A stretch of 54,818 bases of DNA from positions 1 to 54,818 of the forward strand of contig JAIEQC010000063.1 of NCBI GenBank assembly GCA_019748055.1. Direction: 5' to 3'. This DNA comes from Caulobacteraceae bacterium (GTDB lineage: Bacteria > Pseudomonadota > Alphaproteobacteria > Caulobacterales > Caulobacteraceae). This document shows, piece after piece, positions 35,119 through 44,674 of the stretch. The first letter of the stretch is position 1, and each line of letters opens with the position of its first letter. Under the pieces are notes generated by a model that ran no database searches, was not told the DNA's origin, and saw nothing but the letters and a program-made list of their open reading frames with translations. The position numbers and the translations under genes are program-made.

Positions 35119-36744
35119 TCAGTGGCGCTCGGTCGGCTTGATGACCGGCAGTTCGTTGAACTGGTGGTGCGGCGGCGGGCTGGACAGGGTCCATTCCAGC
35201 GTCGTCGCGCCCTCGCCCCACGGGTTCGGCACGCCCTTGCGGCGACGCACCGCGGCCTCGATCAGCATGATCACGAAGACCACGACGCCGACCACGGTGA
35301 TGGCATAGCCCCAGGACGAGACCTGGTTCCACAGGGTGTAGGCCTCGGGATAGTCAACATAGCGGCGCGGCATGCCCTGCAGACCCAGGAAGTGCTGCGG
35401 GAAGAACACCACGTTCACGCCGATGAACATGATCCAGAAGTGCGCGGCGCCGAGGAACTCGTTGTACTTCACGCCGAACATCTTCTCGAACCAGTAGTAG
35501 AAGCCGGCGAAGATGGCGAACACGGCGCCCAGCGACAGCACGTAGTGGAAGTGCGCCACGACGTAGTAGGTGTCGTGCAGGCTGTAGTCGATGCCGGCGT
35601 TCGACAGGACCACGCCGGTCACGCCGCCGACGGTGAACAGGAAGATGAAGCCCATCGCCCACAGCATCGGTGTCTTGAAGTCCAGCGAACCGCCCCACAT
35701 CGTGGCGATCCAGCTGAAGATCTTCACGCCCGTGGGCACGGCGATGATCATGGTCGCGGCCACGAAGTAGGCGCGCAGGTTCACCGTCATGCCGACTGTG
35801 TACATGTGGTGCGCCCACACGATGAAGCCGATGAAACCGATGGCGACCATCGCATAGGCCATGGCCAGGTAGCCGAAGACCGGCTTGCGGCTGAAGGTCG
35901 AGACGATGTGGCTGATGATGCCGAAGCCCGGCAGGATCAGGATGTACACCTCGGGGTGACCGAAGAACCAGAACAGGTGCTGGAACATCACCGGGTCGCC
36001 GCCGCCGGTCGGGTCGAAGAACGACGTGCCGAAGTTGCGGTCGGTCAGCAGCATGGTGATGGCGCCCGCCAGAACCGGCAGCGACAGCAGCAGCAGGAAG
36101 GCGGTGATCAGCACCGACCACGCGAACAGCGGCATCCGGTGCAGGGTCATGCCCGGCGCGCGCATGTTGAAGATGGTGGTGATGAAGTTGATCGCGCCCA
36201 GGATCGAGCTGGCGCCCGCCACGTGCAGCGAGAAGATGGCCAGGTCCATGGCCGGGCCGGTGTGGCCGGCGGTGGAAAGAGGCGGATAGATCGTCCAGCC
36301 GCCACCGAAGCCCTTGCCTGGGCCGCCGTCGACGAACATCGACATGCACAGCAGCACCCAGGCCGCGACCAGCAGCCAGAACGAGATGTTGTTCATCCGC
36401 GGGAAGGCCATGTCCGGCGCGCCGATCATGATCGGCACGAACCAGTTGGCGAAGCCGCCGATCAGCGCCGGCATGACCATGAAGAAGATCATGATCAGGC
36501 CATGGCCGGTGGTGAACACGTTGAACGTGTGGGGATTGGTGAAGATCTGCATCCCCGGTTCCATCAGCTCCATGCGGATGCCGATGGACAGGGCGAACCC
36601 GATGAGCCCCGCGATGATCGCGAAGATCAGGTACATCGTGCCGATGTCCTTGTGGTTCGTCGAATAGACGTAGCGGCGCCAGCCCGTGGGAATGGCGTGG
36701 TCGTCGTGATGGTCGTGACCGGCGGTCGCGTGAGCGTTTGCCAT
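35119..36744 (-). CDS. coxA: Cytochrome c oxidase subunit I
   Basis: Catalytic subunit with heme a and the heme a3-CuB centre, 541 residues, twelve helices. The key sequences are intact: [10 protein letters not shown] (heme a ligand), [17 protein letters not shown] (CuB His and cross-linked Tyr), [10 protein letters not shown] (CuB His pair), and [15 protein letters not shown] (heme ligands). This is an A-type oxidase. The end [22 protein letters not shown] is typical of alphaproteobacterial CoxA. ATG 36744 gives [16 protein letters not shown], a histidine-rich start. It follows coxB by 43 bases. Confidence 0.98.
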   Translation of the reverse strand: MANAHATAGHDHHDDHAIPTGWRRYVYSTNHKDIGTMYLIFAIIAGLIGFALSIGIRMELMEPGMQIFTNPHTFNVFTTGHGLIMIFFMVMPALIGGFANWFVPIMIGAPDMAFPRMNNISFWLLVAAWVLLCMSMFVDGGPGKGFGGGWTIYPPLSTAGHTGPAMDLAIFSLHVAGASSILGAINFITTIFNMRAPGMTLHRMPLFAWSVLITAFLLLLSLPVLAGAITMLLTDRNFGTSFFDPTGGGDPVMFQHLFWFFGHPEVYILILPGFGIISHIVSTFSRKPVFGYLAMAYAMVAIGFIGFIVWAHHMYTVGMTVNLRAYFVAATMIIAVPTGVKIFSWIATMWGGSLDFKTPMLWAMGFIFLFTVGGVTGVVLSNAGIDYSLHDTYYVVAHFHYVLSLGAVFAIFAGFYYWFEKMFGVKYNEFLGAAHFWIMFIGVNVVFFPQHFLGLQGMPRRYVDYPEAYTLWNQVSSWGYAITVVGVVVFVIMLIEAAVRRRKGVPNPWGEGATTLEWTLSSPPPHHQFNELPVIKPTERH

Positions 36745-36787
36745 GATGGGGTCGATCCTCGACAGGTATCGTCTCGGGGGCGGCGCG

Positions 36788-37717
36788 TCAGCGCGCCGCG
36801 GGGATGTCGTTGGCGGCGACGGTCGTCGGCCGCTCGGTGGAGGCGAAGCGGCGCTTGGCGTCCGCGACCCAGGCGGCAAAGGCCTGTTCCGAGACGACGC
36901 GCACGGCGATCGGCATGAAGGCATGGTCCTTGCCGCAGAGCTCGGAGCACTGGCCGAAATAGATTCCTTCGCGGGTGGCGCGGAACCAGGTCTCGTTCAG
37001 GCGTCCCGGCACGGCGTCGATCTTGACGCCGAAGGACGGCACGGCGAAGGCGTGCAGCACGTCCGAGGAGGTCACCTGGACGCGGATCACCTTGTTGATG
37101 GGGACCACCACCTCGTTGTCGACGGCGAGCAGGCGCGGCACCTCGCTGGCAGGGGTACCCGACTGGATGCGTTGCTGGCGTTCGGCATCCGTCTGCATGG
37201 TGGAGACGAAATTGAAGTTGCCGTGGTCGGGATAGTCGTAGGACCAGCGCCAGCTCGAGCCCGTCGCCTTGATCGTCATGTCGGCGCGCGGGATGACCTG
37301 CTGCTGATAGAGCAGCCGGAAGGACGGAATGGCGATGATGATGAGGATCAAAACCGGGATGACAGTCCAGGCCACTTCGAGCCCGACATGGTGGGTCGTG
37401 GTCGACGGCTTCGGATTGCGCCTCTCGGAGTAGCGATACATGCACCAGAGGAGCAGGCCAGCCACGAAGATGCTGATGATCGTGATGATCGGCAGCAACA
37501 ACCAGTTATGGAACCATTGGATGAAGTCCATGACCGGAGAGGCGGATTCCTGGAAGGCGAGGCCTCCCGGCACCGGTTGCCCGAGGCCTTGTTGCGCGAC
37601 AGCCTTACCCGAGGCCGCCATTGCAGCCAAAAGCGCCAAGGCACCCGACACACGCGCTCCGAGAGCGGTTTTCCCACCCCGGATTGCCGGCGCGCCGTTC
37701 CGCATCGCCAAACCCAT
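36788..37717 (-). CDS. coxB: Cytochrome c oxidase subunit II
   Basis: CuA-bearing subunit that accepts electrons from cytochrome c, 309 residues. It has a signal peptide ([22 protein letters not shown]), two helices ([47 protein letters not shown]) and a cupredoxin domain with the CuA site [12 protein letters not shown] and the upstream [10 protein letters not shown] chose ATG 37717 because GGAG lies 9 bases upstream and it opens the signal; the frame extends to 37861. Leucine codons change within and upstream of this gene toward a CTC-containing mix, unlike coxA. Confidence 0.96.
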   Translation of the reverse strand: MGLAMRNGAPAIRGGKTALGARVSGALALLAAMAASGKAVAQQGLGQPVPGGLAFQESASPVMDFIQWFHNWLLLPIITIISIFVAGLLLWCMYRYSERRNPKPSTTTHHVGLEVAWTVIPVLILIIIAIPSFRLLYQQQVIPRADMTIKATGSSWRWSYDYPDHGNFNFVSTMQTDAERQQRIQSGTPASEVPRLLAVDNEVVVPINKVIRVQVTSSDVLHAFAVPSFGVKIDAVPGRLNETWFRATREGIYFGQCSELCGKDHAFMPIAVRVVSEQAFAAWVADAKRRFASTERPTTVAANDIPAAR

Positions 37718-38208
37718 GTTCTTCTGCTCCGTAGCCAAGGGCCGATAATCGCCGGACATCGACCCTGTCTCTGTTGTCGCTCGCAGTCCCGGCGGATCGG
37801 TTGACCGCACGCCGGCTTTCGGCTGCCTCTGCTGTACGACCGGGGACGCATCTCCGATCAACGCGTCTCACAAGCGGCTCAGCTGAGGGTTTGCCGGCCC
37901 CTTGAAACACAAAAACGCCATGCTCGCAATGCGACCGTTTAGAGCTTTTCAAAGCCCCGGGGACCGTAAGCGGGCCGAGGTGCTTATAAACGCGGGGACC
38001 CGGCTTTGGAATTGGTCGAAAGGCGATCGTGCCCCGTGGAATCGGCATGACCCGACGTCTGCTCGCGCATAATCTTGACACCATTGCGCGGGAATGGTCC
38101 CTCGCGGTCCCGTCGCCCCCGCTGCGGGCTGGCGGCGATTCGTCCGGCGGGTCACCAGACCCGGCGACGCCCGCACCCCATCGTGCCCCGAGCTCCGGAG
38201 CCCCACGG
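37718..38208. other. Intergenic region between divergent coxB and ialB-like genes
   Basis: About 490 bases without a gene I can support; open frames here have no recognisable product. It must hold the promoters of the cox operon and of the ialB-tldD pair. AT-rich patches occur at 37905-37915 (GAAACACAAAA) and near 37940-37957. A TTGACA hexamer occurs at 38073-38078 in ATCTTGACACC, but with no clear -10 partner. This gap lies at the edge of the compositional change. Confidence 0.4.
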
Positions 38209-38748
38209 ATGACCATGCCGACAACGCCGCGACTGCCGAGGACGGGCCTGCGCCGCGGCCTCATGGGCATAGCCTTGGCCGCGCTCGCGCTTGTCGCCGG
38301 CGGCGGTGCGGCCTTCGCCCAGGGCGCGGTGCGCGCCACCCATGGCGACTGGCAGGTGCGCTGCGACACCCCGCCGGGCTCACGCTCCGAACAATGCGCC
38401 CTGGTGCAGAACGTGGCGGCCGAGGACCGGCCCAACGTCGCCCTCACCGTGATCGCCCTGAAGACCGCCGACGGCAGGGCGCGCCTGCTGCGCGTGCTGG
38501 CGCCGCTCGGCGTGCTGCTGCCCTCGGGGCTCGGCCTGAAGATCGACAATGCCGATGTCGGCCGCGCCGGCTTCGTGCGCTGCCTGCCCTCGGGCTGCGT
38601 CGCCGAGGTGGTGATGGACGACAACCTGCTGGCCCAGCTCTCCGGCGGCCAGACGGCGACCTTCATCATCTTCCAGACCCCCGAGGAGGGGATCGGCGTG
38701 CCGGTCTCGCTCAACGGGTTCAAGCCGGGCTTCGACGCGCTGCCCTGA
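38209..38748 (+). CDS. Invasion-associated locus B (IalB)-like periplasmic protein
   Basis: A 179-residue exported protein: signal peptide TGLRRGLMGIALAALALVAGGGAAFAQG, then THGDWQVRCDTPPGSRSEQCALVQNV, RVLAPLGVLLPSGLGLKIDN, GFVRCLPSGCVAEVVMDDNLLAQL and QTATFIIFQTPEEGIGVPVSLNGF, the IalB pattern with two cysteine pairs. Function in free-living bacteria is unknown; the name comes from Bartonella. ATG 38209 follows a CGGAG site and opens the signal peptide. In Hyphomicrobiales such a gene with tldD is, as I recall, often found beside the cox operon. Confidence 0.9.
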   Translation: MTMPTTPRLPRTGLRRGLMGIALAALALVAGGGAAFAQGAVRATHGDWQVRCDTPPGSRSEQCALVQNVAAEDRPNVALTVIALKTADGRARLLRVLAPLGVLLPSGLGLKIDNADVGRAGFVRCLPSGCVAEVVMDDNLLAQLSGGQTATFIIFQTPEEGIGVPVSLNGFKPGFDALP

Positions 38749-38824
38749 GGGCGACGGGCTCGCGTCGCGGCGACAGGCACCCTAGATTGCCTGCCAGTCC
38801 CTGTTTTCTAGCGCCGGAGCCGCC

Positions 38825-40240
38825 ATGGCCGACCTGTCCCTCTTTGCTCGCGCCGACCTCGACCCGGCCAGGGCCCGCGCCATCCTCGACGAGGCCCTGG
38901 CCGGCGCCGACGACGGCGAACTGTTCGTCGAATACAAGCAGTCCGAATCGCTGCTCTTCGACAACGGTCGGCTGAAACAGGCGGGCACCGACAATGGCCA
39001 GGGCTTCGGTCTGCGCGCCGTGAAGGGCGAGGCGGTGGGCTATGCCCATTCCTCCGACGTGTCGGAAGCGGCCCTGAAGCGGGCCGCCGAAACGGTCAAG
39101 GCGGTGGCCGGCGGCTATGCCGGCACACTGGCTGCCGGCCCCATCCGCTCCAATGTCAGGCTCTATGCCGACGACAACCCGCTGGACGCGCCCGCCTTCG
39201 CCGAGAAGGTCAGGCTGATGGAGACGATCGACGCCTATGCCAGGGCGCGCGATCCGAAGGTCAGGCAGGTGACGGTGTCGCTGGCCGGCTCGTGGCAGGT
39301 GGTCGAGATCCTCCGGCCCGACGGCGAGACCTTCCGTGACGTGCGGCCGCTGGTGCGCCTCAACGTCACCGTCGTCGCCGGATCCGGCGACCGCCAGGAG
39401 GCCGGCAGCCACGGCTTCGGCGGCCGTGCCGGCTATGCGGGCTTCATCACCGAGGGGCGCTGGCAACACGCCGCCGACGAGGCGATCCGCCAGGCGCTGG
39501 TCAACCTGGAGAGCATCCCCTCCCCCGCCGGCGAGATGGACGTGGTGCTCGGCCCGGGCTGGCCCGGCGTCATGCTGCACGAGGCCGTCGGACACGGCCT
39601 CGAGGGCGACTTCAACCGCAAGGGCCAGTCGGCCTTCGCCGGCCTGATGGGCGAGATGGTGGCGGCCAGGGGCGTCACCGTCGTCGACGACGGCACCATC
39701 GCCGACCGCCGCGGCTCGATCTCCATCGACGACGAGGGCACCGCCTCGCACCGTACCGTGCTGATCGAGGACGGGCGCCTCGTCGGCTACATGCAGGACC
39801 GGCAGAATGCCCGCCTGATGGGCGTCGCCGCCACCGGCAACGGCCGGCGCGAGAGCTATGCCCATGTCCCGATGCCGCGGATGACCAACACCTACATGCT
39901 CGCCGGCAGCCACACCAAGGACGAGATTCTCGCCAGCGTGAAGAACGGCCTCTATGCCGTCAGTTTCGGCGGCGGCCAGGTCGACATCACCTCCGGCAAA
40001 TATGTCTTCGAATGCACCGAGGCCTACCGGATCGAGAACGGCCGGGTCGGGGCGCCGGTGAAGGGCGCCATGCTGATCGGCTCGGGACCGGCCGACATGA
40101 AGCGGGTCACGATGGTGGGCGACGACATGAGCCTCGACACCGGCATCGGCACCTGCGGCAAGGCCGGTCAATGGGTGCCGGTCGGCGTCGGCCAGCCGAC
40201 GCTGAAGATGGAGCGGATCACGGTCGGCGGCACAGGCTGA
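38825..40240 (+). CDS. tldD: Metalloprotease subunit TldD
   Basis: Partner of TldE/PmbA in a heterodimeric zinc protease that cleaves peptides such as microcin precursors and CcdA. The 471 residues contain the metal site HEAVGHGLE in GVMLHEAVGHGLEGDFNRKG (about 255-263), SVDDxG-type segments, PMPRMTNTYMLAG, and the conserved end GQPTLKMERITVGGT. The PmbA partner is not in this window. It follows the IalB-like gene by 76 bases on the same strand and is divergent from cox. Confidence 0.96.
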   Translation: MADLSLFARADLDPARARAILDEALAGADDGELFVEYKQSESLLFDNGRLKQAGTDNGQGFGLRAVKGEAVGYAHSSDVSEAALKRAAETVKAVAGGYAGTLAAGPIRSNVRLYADDNPLDAPAFAEKVRLMETIDAYARARDPKVRQVTVSLAGSWQVVEILRPDGETFRDVRPLVRLNVTVVAGSGDRQEAGSHGFGGRAGYAGFITEGRWQHAADEAIRQALVNLESIPSPAGEMDVVLGPGWPGVMLHEAVGHGLEGDFNRKGQSAFAGLMGEMVAARGVTVVDDGTIADRRGSISIDDEGTASHRTVLIEDGRLVGYMQDRQNARLMGVAATGNGRRESYAHVPMPRMTNTYMLAGSHTKDEILASVKNGLYAVSFGGGQVDITSGKYVFECTEAYRIENGRVGAPVKGAMLIGSGPADMKRVTMVGDDMSLDTGIGTCGKAGQWVPVGVGQPTLKMERITVGGTG

Positions 40241-40394
40241 GACCCGGCGCGCCGCGGAGTCGGGCACCCTGTCGCCGACTGACGTTACGGCATGCGTGAA
40301 ATCACATGGCTGCGGTTCGCGGATTCGCGGCCTAGATAAGAGGGAACGGATTGACGCTATTGTCCTGTTCCCCCGCCCTTTCCCCCGCGAGCGC

Positions 40395-42242
40395 ATGGCC
40401 GACGCCCATTCCTCCACCGCTTTCGTGATTCCTGCCGTCACGCTGCTGGCCGCGGCGGTGATCGCCGTGCCGCTGTTCCGCCGGGCACGGCTGGGATCGA
40501 TCCTCGGCTATCTCGCGGCGGGCCTCGCCATCGGACCCTTCGGCCTGCGCCTGATCTCCGACCCGGCGTCGATCCTGCACATCGCCGAACTCGGCGTCGT
40601 GATGTTCCTCTTCATCATCGGGCTCGAGATGCGGCCGGCGCGGCTGTGGAGCCTGCGCAAGCAGATCTTTGGGCTCGGCCTGCTGCAGGTCGGCGTCTGT
40701 ACCGCCTTGCTGACCGCGATGGGGCTCGCCGGCGGATTCCCCCTCGCCGTCTCCTTCGTCGCCGCCGCCGGCTTCGTCCTCACCTCGACCGCCATCGTCA
40801 TGCAGACGCTGGAGGAGCGCGGCGAGCTCAACACCCCGCCCGGGCAGAAGATGGTCTCCATCCTGCTGCTCGAGGACCTGTCCATCGTACCGCTTCTGGC
40901 GCTCGTCGCCTTCCTGGCGCCGACGGTGATCGGCGCGCAGGACGGCAATCTGACCTCCCGGCTCATCGCGGTCGCCATCGGAGTGGGCGCGGTCGCCGCG
41001 CTGATCATCGGCGGCCGCTTCCTCCTCAATCCGCTGTTCCGGTTCCTCGCCGCCTATGGCGCCCGCGAAGTGATGACCGCGGCGGCCCTGCTCGTCGTGC
41101 TCGGATCGGCCCTGGCCCTGCAGCTCGGCGGCCTGTCCATGGCCATGGGCGCCTTCCTTGCCGGCGTGCTGCTGTCGGAGTCCACCTTCCGTCACCAGCT
41201 GGAAGCCGATGTCGAGCCGTTCCGCGGCATCCTGCTCGGCCTGTTCTTCATGGCGGTCGGCATGTCGCTCGACCTGTCGGTGGTCATGGCCAGCTGGGCG
41301 CTGATCGCCGTCTATGTCGTGGCCTATATGGTCGCCAAGGGCATCGGCATCTATGCGGTCGCGCGGCTTACGCGCTCCAGCCACGGGGAGGCGATGGAGC
41401 GCACCCTGATGATGGCGCAGGGCGGCGAATTCGCCTTCGTGCTCTATGCGGCCGCCACCAGCACGGGTCTGATCGACGGCCGCGCCAATGCCACGCTGAC
41501 CGCGATCGTCATCATCTCCATGGTCCTGACGCCGCTGGCGCTGATGGGCCTGCGCTTCCTCATCGCGGCGCCCAAGGCCCCCTCCCTCGAGGCCGTGGAG
41601 GTCGCCGACGGCCTCACCGGCGAGGTTCTGATGATCGGCTTCGGTCGCTTCGGCCAGGTGGCATCGCAGGCGCTGCTGTCGGAGCGGGCGGAGGTCACCA
41701 TCATCGACAACGACGTCGAGATGATCCAGGCGGCCGGCACGTTCGGCTTCCGCATCTATTACGGCGACGGCACCCGCCTCGACGTGCTGCGCGCTGCCGG
41801 TGCGGGCACCGCCCGGCTGATCTGCGTCTGCGTCGACAAGCAGGAGGCCTCCGACAAGATCGTCGAGCTGATCAAGGCCGAGTTCCCCCTTGCCAAGCTC
41901 TTCGTACGCGCCTTCGACCGGCAGCACACGATCAAGCTCAGGGAGGAAGGCGTCGACTACGAGATCCGCGAGGTGCTGGAGAGCGCCCTGGTCTTCGGGC
42001 GCGAGGCACTGGTCTCGCTCGGCATCGACCGCGAGATTGCCGCGCAGACGGTCGCGGACCTGCGCAAGCGCGACGCGGCACGGCTGGAATTGCAGATGCA
42101 CGAGGGCATCCAGGCCGGCCGGCACCTCATGCACCAGCAGCGCGTGACGCCCACACCGCTGGTCGAGCCCGCCCGCAAGGCGAAGGCCCTCAACCCGGAG
42201 GCCGAGGACGTTCTCGCGGACGAGACGAGGTTCTCGGGATGA
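40395..42242 (+). CDS. KefB/KefC-type cation:proton antiporter with TrkA-N domain
   Basis: Monovalent cation/proton antiporter of the CPA2 family, 615 residues. Residues about 1-385 are a 12-13 helix transport domain (FIIGLEMRPARLWSLRKQIFGLGLLQ, EDLSIVPLLALVAF). A cytosolic RCK/TrkA-N domain follows, about 415-540, with the nucleotide-binding GEVLMIGFGRFGQVASQALL, acidic end TIIDND and YYGDGTRLDVLRAAG. In relatives this domain gates potassium efflux by glutathione adducts or NADH. ATG 40395 is used since the upstream codons are not hydrophobic or conserved. The stop overlaps the MATE ATG (ATGA). Confidence 0.92.
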   Translation: MADAHSSTAFVIPAVTLLAAAVIAVPLFRRARLGSILGYLAAGLAIGPFGLRLISDPASILHIAELGVVMFLFIIGLEMRPARLWSLRKQIFGLGLLQVGVCTALLTAMGLAGGFPLAVSFVAAAGFVLTSTAIVMQTLEERGELNTPPGQKMVSILLLEDLSIVPLLALVAFLAPTVIGAQDGNLTSRLIAVAIGVGAVAALIIGGRFLLNPLFRFLAAYGAREVMTAAALLVVLGSALALQLGGLSMAMGAFLAGVLLSESTFRHQLEADVEPFRGILLGLFFMAVGMSLDLSVVMASWALIAVYVVAYMVAKGIGIYAVARLTRSSHGEAMERTLMMAQGGEFAFVLYAAATSTGLIDGRANATLTAIVIISMVLTPLALMGLRFLIAAPKAPSLEAVEVADGLTGEVLMIGFGRFGQVASQALLSERAEVTIIDNDVEMIQAAGTFGFRIYYGDGTRLDVLRAAGAGTARLICVCVDKQEASDKIVELIKAEFPLAKLFVRAFDRQHTIKLREEGVDYEIREVLESALVFGREALVSLGIDREIAAQTVADLRKRDAARLELQMHEGIQAGRHLMHQQRVTPTPLVEPARKAKALNPEAEDVLADETRFSG

Positions 42243-43681
42243 CAGCCGCCGCCCCGGCCCGCATGCCGGGAAAGTTCACGCAGGGCTCGACCATGCGCCA
42301 TGTGATCGTCATGACCCTCACCGGGTCGGTCGGTCTGATGGCCGTCTTCATGGTCGACCTCCTCAACCTGTTCTACATCGCCCAGCTCGGCGAGCAGGAA
42401 CTGGCCGCCGCCATCGGCTATGCGGGCACCGTCCTGTTCTTCCTGACCTCCTTCGCCATCGGCCTGTCGATCGCCGGAACGGCGCTGGTGTCACGGGCGC
42501 TCGGGGCCGGCGACCGGGAGAAGGCGCGGCGGCTGGCAACCTCCAGCCTGATCGGCATGGCCGTCGCGATGGCCATCCTGTCGGCGATGATGCTGCCCCT
42601 GTCCGGCTTCCTGCTGTCCTCGCTCGGGGCGACGGGCCGGACGCTCGCCATCGCCGACCGCTTTCTCTGGATGGTGGTGCCGGCCACGGCCTTTCTCGGC
42701 CTCGGCATGATGTATGCGGCGATCCTGCGGGCCATCGGCGATGCCAAGCGCGCGATGTGGGTGACGCTGACCGGCGGGATCGTCACGGCCATCCTCGATC
42801 CGGTCTTCATCTTCGCGCTTGGTCTCGGCGTCGACGGGGCAGCGATCACCTCGATCATCTCGCGCTGCGCCATGGCCTATGTCGGCCTGCGCGGCGTGAC
42901 GCTGGTGCATCGGCTTACCGCCCGGCCGGTCCTGGCGGATGTCATTGGCGACATCCGGCCGATCGCCGCCATCGCCGTGCCGGCGGTGCTGACCAACATC
43001 GCGACGCCCGTCGGCAACGGCATCGTCACCGCGATGATCGCCCGCTACGGCGATGGCGCGGTCGCCGGCTGGGCGGTGCTCGGCCGCCTGGTACCGGTGG
43101 CCTTCGGCGCCTATTTCGCCCTCTCCGGTTCGGTCGGGCCGATCATGGGGCAGAATGTCGGCGCCCGGCAGTTCGGCCGCGTCCGGCAGACCCTGGTCGA
43201 TGCGCTGGTCTTCCTCAGCCTCTATGGCGTCGCCGTCTGGCTGGCGCTGCTCGTGCTGTCGCCCCATGTCGTCCGTCTCTTCGACGCGACCGGGACCTCT
43301 GCCGCGGTCATCGCCTTCTTCTGCGTCTATGCCTCGCTCGGATGGGCCTTCAACGGCGCGGTCTTCGTCGGCAATGCCGCCTTCAACAATCTCGGCTTCC
43401 CGACCTATTCGACGGCGCTGAACTGGGCGCGGGCGACGGTGGGCACCGTCCCCTTCGCCATGGCGGGGGCATGGATCGCCGGCCCGGACATGGGCGCGCA
43501 GGGCATCATCGCCGGCCAGGCGGCCGGGGGGATCCTGTTCGGCATCCTGTCCATGGTGATCTGTTTCAGGGTCATCGACCGGCTGTCCAGCCGCCCGCCC
43601 GGCGATCCGCCGGCAGCGGCCGGGCCCGCCAGCGCGCTGTCGCCCTTCACCTCGGGCAAGGGAGCCACAGCGGGGTCGTGA
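42239..43681 (+). CDS. MATE family efflux transporter
   Basis: Na+- or H+-coupled multidrug exporter of the inner membrane, 480 residues with twelve predicted helices. It has the MATE repeat pattern (LMAVFMVDLLNLFYIAQLGEQELAAAIGYAG, GLGMMYAAILRAIGDAKRAMW, ATPVGNGIVTAMIARYGDGAVAGWAVLGRL, VGPIMGQNVGARQFGRVRQTL). The ATG at 42239 overlaps the antiporter stop, so both are translated together. That pairing suggests joint export or ion-homeostasis duty, which is inference. Confidence 0.92.
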   Translation: MTAAAPARMPGKFTQGSTMRHVIVMTLTGSVGLMAVFMVDLLNLFYIAQLGEQELAAAIGYAGTVLFFLTSFAIGLSIAGTALVSRALGAGDREKARRLATSSLIGMAVAMAILSAMMLPLSGFLLSSLGATGRTLAIADRFLWMVVPATAFLGLGMMYAAILRAIGDAKRAMWVTLTGGIVTAILDPVFIFALGLGVDGAAITSIISRCAMAYVGLRGVTLVHRLTARPVLADVIGDIRPIAAIAVPAVLTNIATPVGNGIVTAMIARYGDGAVAGWAVLGRLVPVAFGAYFALSGSVGPIMGQNVGARQFGRVRQTLVDALVFLSLYGVAVWLALLVLSPHVVRLFDATGTSAAVIAFFCVYASLGWAFNGAVFVGNAAFNNLGFPTYSTALNWARATVGTVPFAMAGAWIAGPDMGAQGIIAGQAAGGILFGILSMVICFRVIDRLSSRPPGDPPAAAGPASALSPFTSGKGATAGS

Positions 43682-43749
43682 CGCTGGCCGGGTGCCGTGG
43701 TTAGATGGCCGGCAAACGGGGCGACCATCGACCCCGGGGGAGCCTACCG

Positions 43750-44592
43750 ATGTTCAACCTCGCCGACATCCTCGCCCAGGCGCAGGCAAAACAGGGGTTC
43801 GACCAGTTCGCCGCGCAGTTCGGCATGGCCCCGCAGCAGGTCAAGACGGCGATGGACGCCCTGTTGCCGGCCTTCTCGCTCGGTCTCAACCGCGCGACGC
43901 AGTCGCCCGCCGACATGGCCAATCTCTTCGGCCTGTTCACGACCGGCACCAATTACGCCCAGATGTTCGAACAGCCCCTGCAGGCGGGCCAGACGATGAT
44001 GGCGGCGGGCCAGCAGGCCCTGACCCGCATCTTCGGAACGCCCGAACTCACCCAGGCCATCGCCCAGCAGACCGCGCTGGCGACCGGCATGCAGCAGGAG
44101 GCGATGCGGCAGGTCATGCCGATGATGGCCTCGCTCCTGATGGGCGGCCTGATGAAGGGCGCGATGAGCGGGCAGAACCCGCTCGGCGAGATGATGACCG
44201 CCATGATCACGCGGATGATGCCGCCGCAGGCGACGGCGGCGGCCGACCCGATGGGCGGCATGATGGGCATGTTCACCAATTTCTTCGGTCCCGCCGCGAC
44301 CCCGAAGCCGGCGGCGATGCCGGCCATGCCCGGCCTCGAGCAGATGATGGAGATCGCCCGCCAGATGCAGGCGGCCAATCCGCTGCTCGCCGCCGCCATG
44401 AACCCGCAGGCGCCCCAGGGCGAGACGACCGGACCGCGCACGATCGGCCAGCAGGCGGCCGATACCTGGACCGCCACGATGGGGCGCATGTTCGAGGCCG
44501 GCCGCGAAGTTCAGGACCAGCAACTGGGCCAGCTCGAAAAGCTCTTCTCCGAGTTCGGCGCGACGGGCGCACCGAAGCCCCCGGCCACATGA
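43750..44592 (+). CDS. DUF937 domain protein, Met/Gln-rich
   Basis: A 280-residue cytoplasmic protein. The N-terminal part MFNLADILAQAQAKQGFDQFAAQFGMAPQQVKTAMDALLPAFSLGLNRAT matches the DUF937 (YidB-like) helical domain. The middle is rich in methionine, glycine and glutamine (MPMMASLLMGGLMKGAM, GGMMGMFTNFFG) and amphipathic, suggesting membrane or assembly contact. The C-terminal TWTATMGRMFEAGREVQDQQLGQLEKLF resembles phasin-like helices; a polyester-granule role is only a guess. ATG 43750 has GGGGGAG upstream at 43736-43742. Confidence 0.7.
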   Translation: MFNLADILAQAQAKQGFDQFAAQFGMAPQQVKTAMDALLPAFSLGLNRATQSPADMANLFGLFTTGTNYAQMFEQPLQAGQTMMAAGQQALTRIFGTPELTQAIAQQTALATGMQQEAMRQVMPMMASLLMGGLMKGAMSGQNPLGEMMTAMITRMMPPQATAAADPMGGMMGMFTNFFGPAATPKPAAMPAMPGLEQMMEIARQMQAANPLLAAAMNPQAPQGETTGPRTIGQQAADTWTATMGRMFEAGREVQDQQLGQLEKLFSEFGATGAPKPPAT

Positions 44593-44674
44593 ACGAAGTT
44601 TAACTCGGTCGATCGGCCCTGGTGGCGTAGATTCTCCTCATCGAACTGGGGTCAACCCACGAGGAGACTTTCCC

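Noticed and set aside
38073..38106. TTGACA hexamer as a sigma-70 promoter for the IalB-like gene
   Set aside because: No acceptable -10 hexamer at 16-18 bases; the single hexamer match is not enough to call a promoter.
37862..38780. Minus-strand open frame covering the coxB upstream region and IalB-like gene
   Set aside because: Antisense to the IalB-like gene and includes the promoter gap; coxB begins at 37717 with a signal peptide and ribosome site.
40646..42238. Long frame upstream of the MATE gene in the same frame
   Set aside because: The codons before ATG 42239 are the out-of-frame reading of the KefB-type gene; only the part from 42239 is MATE-like.
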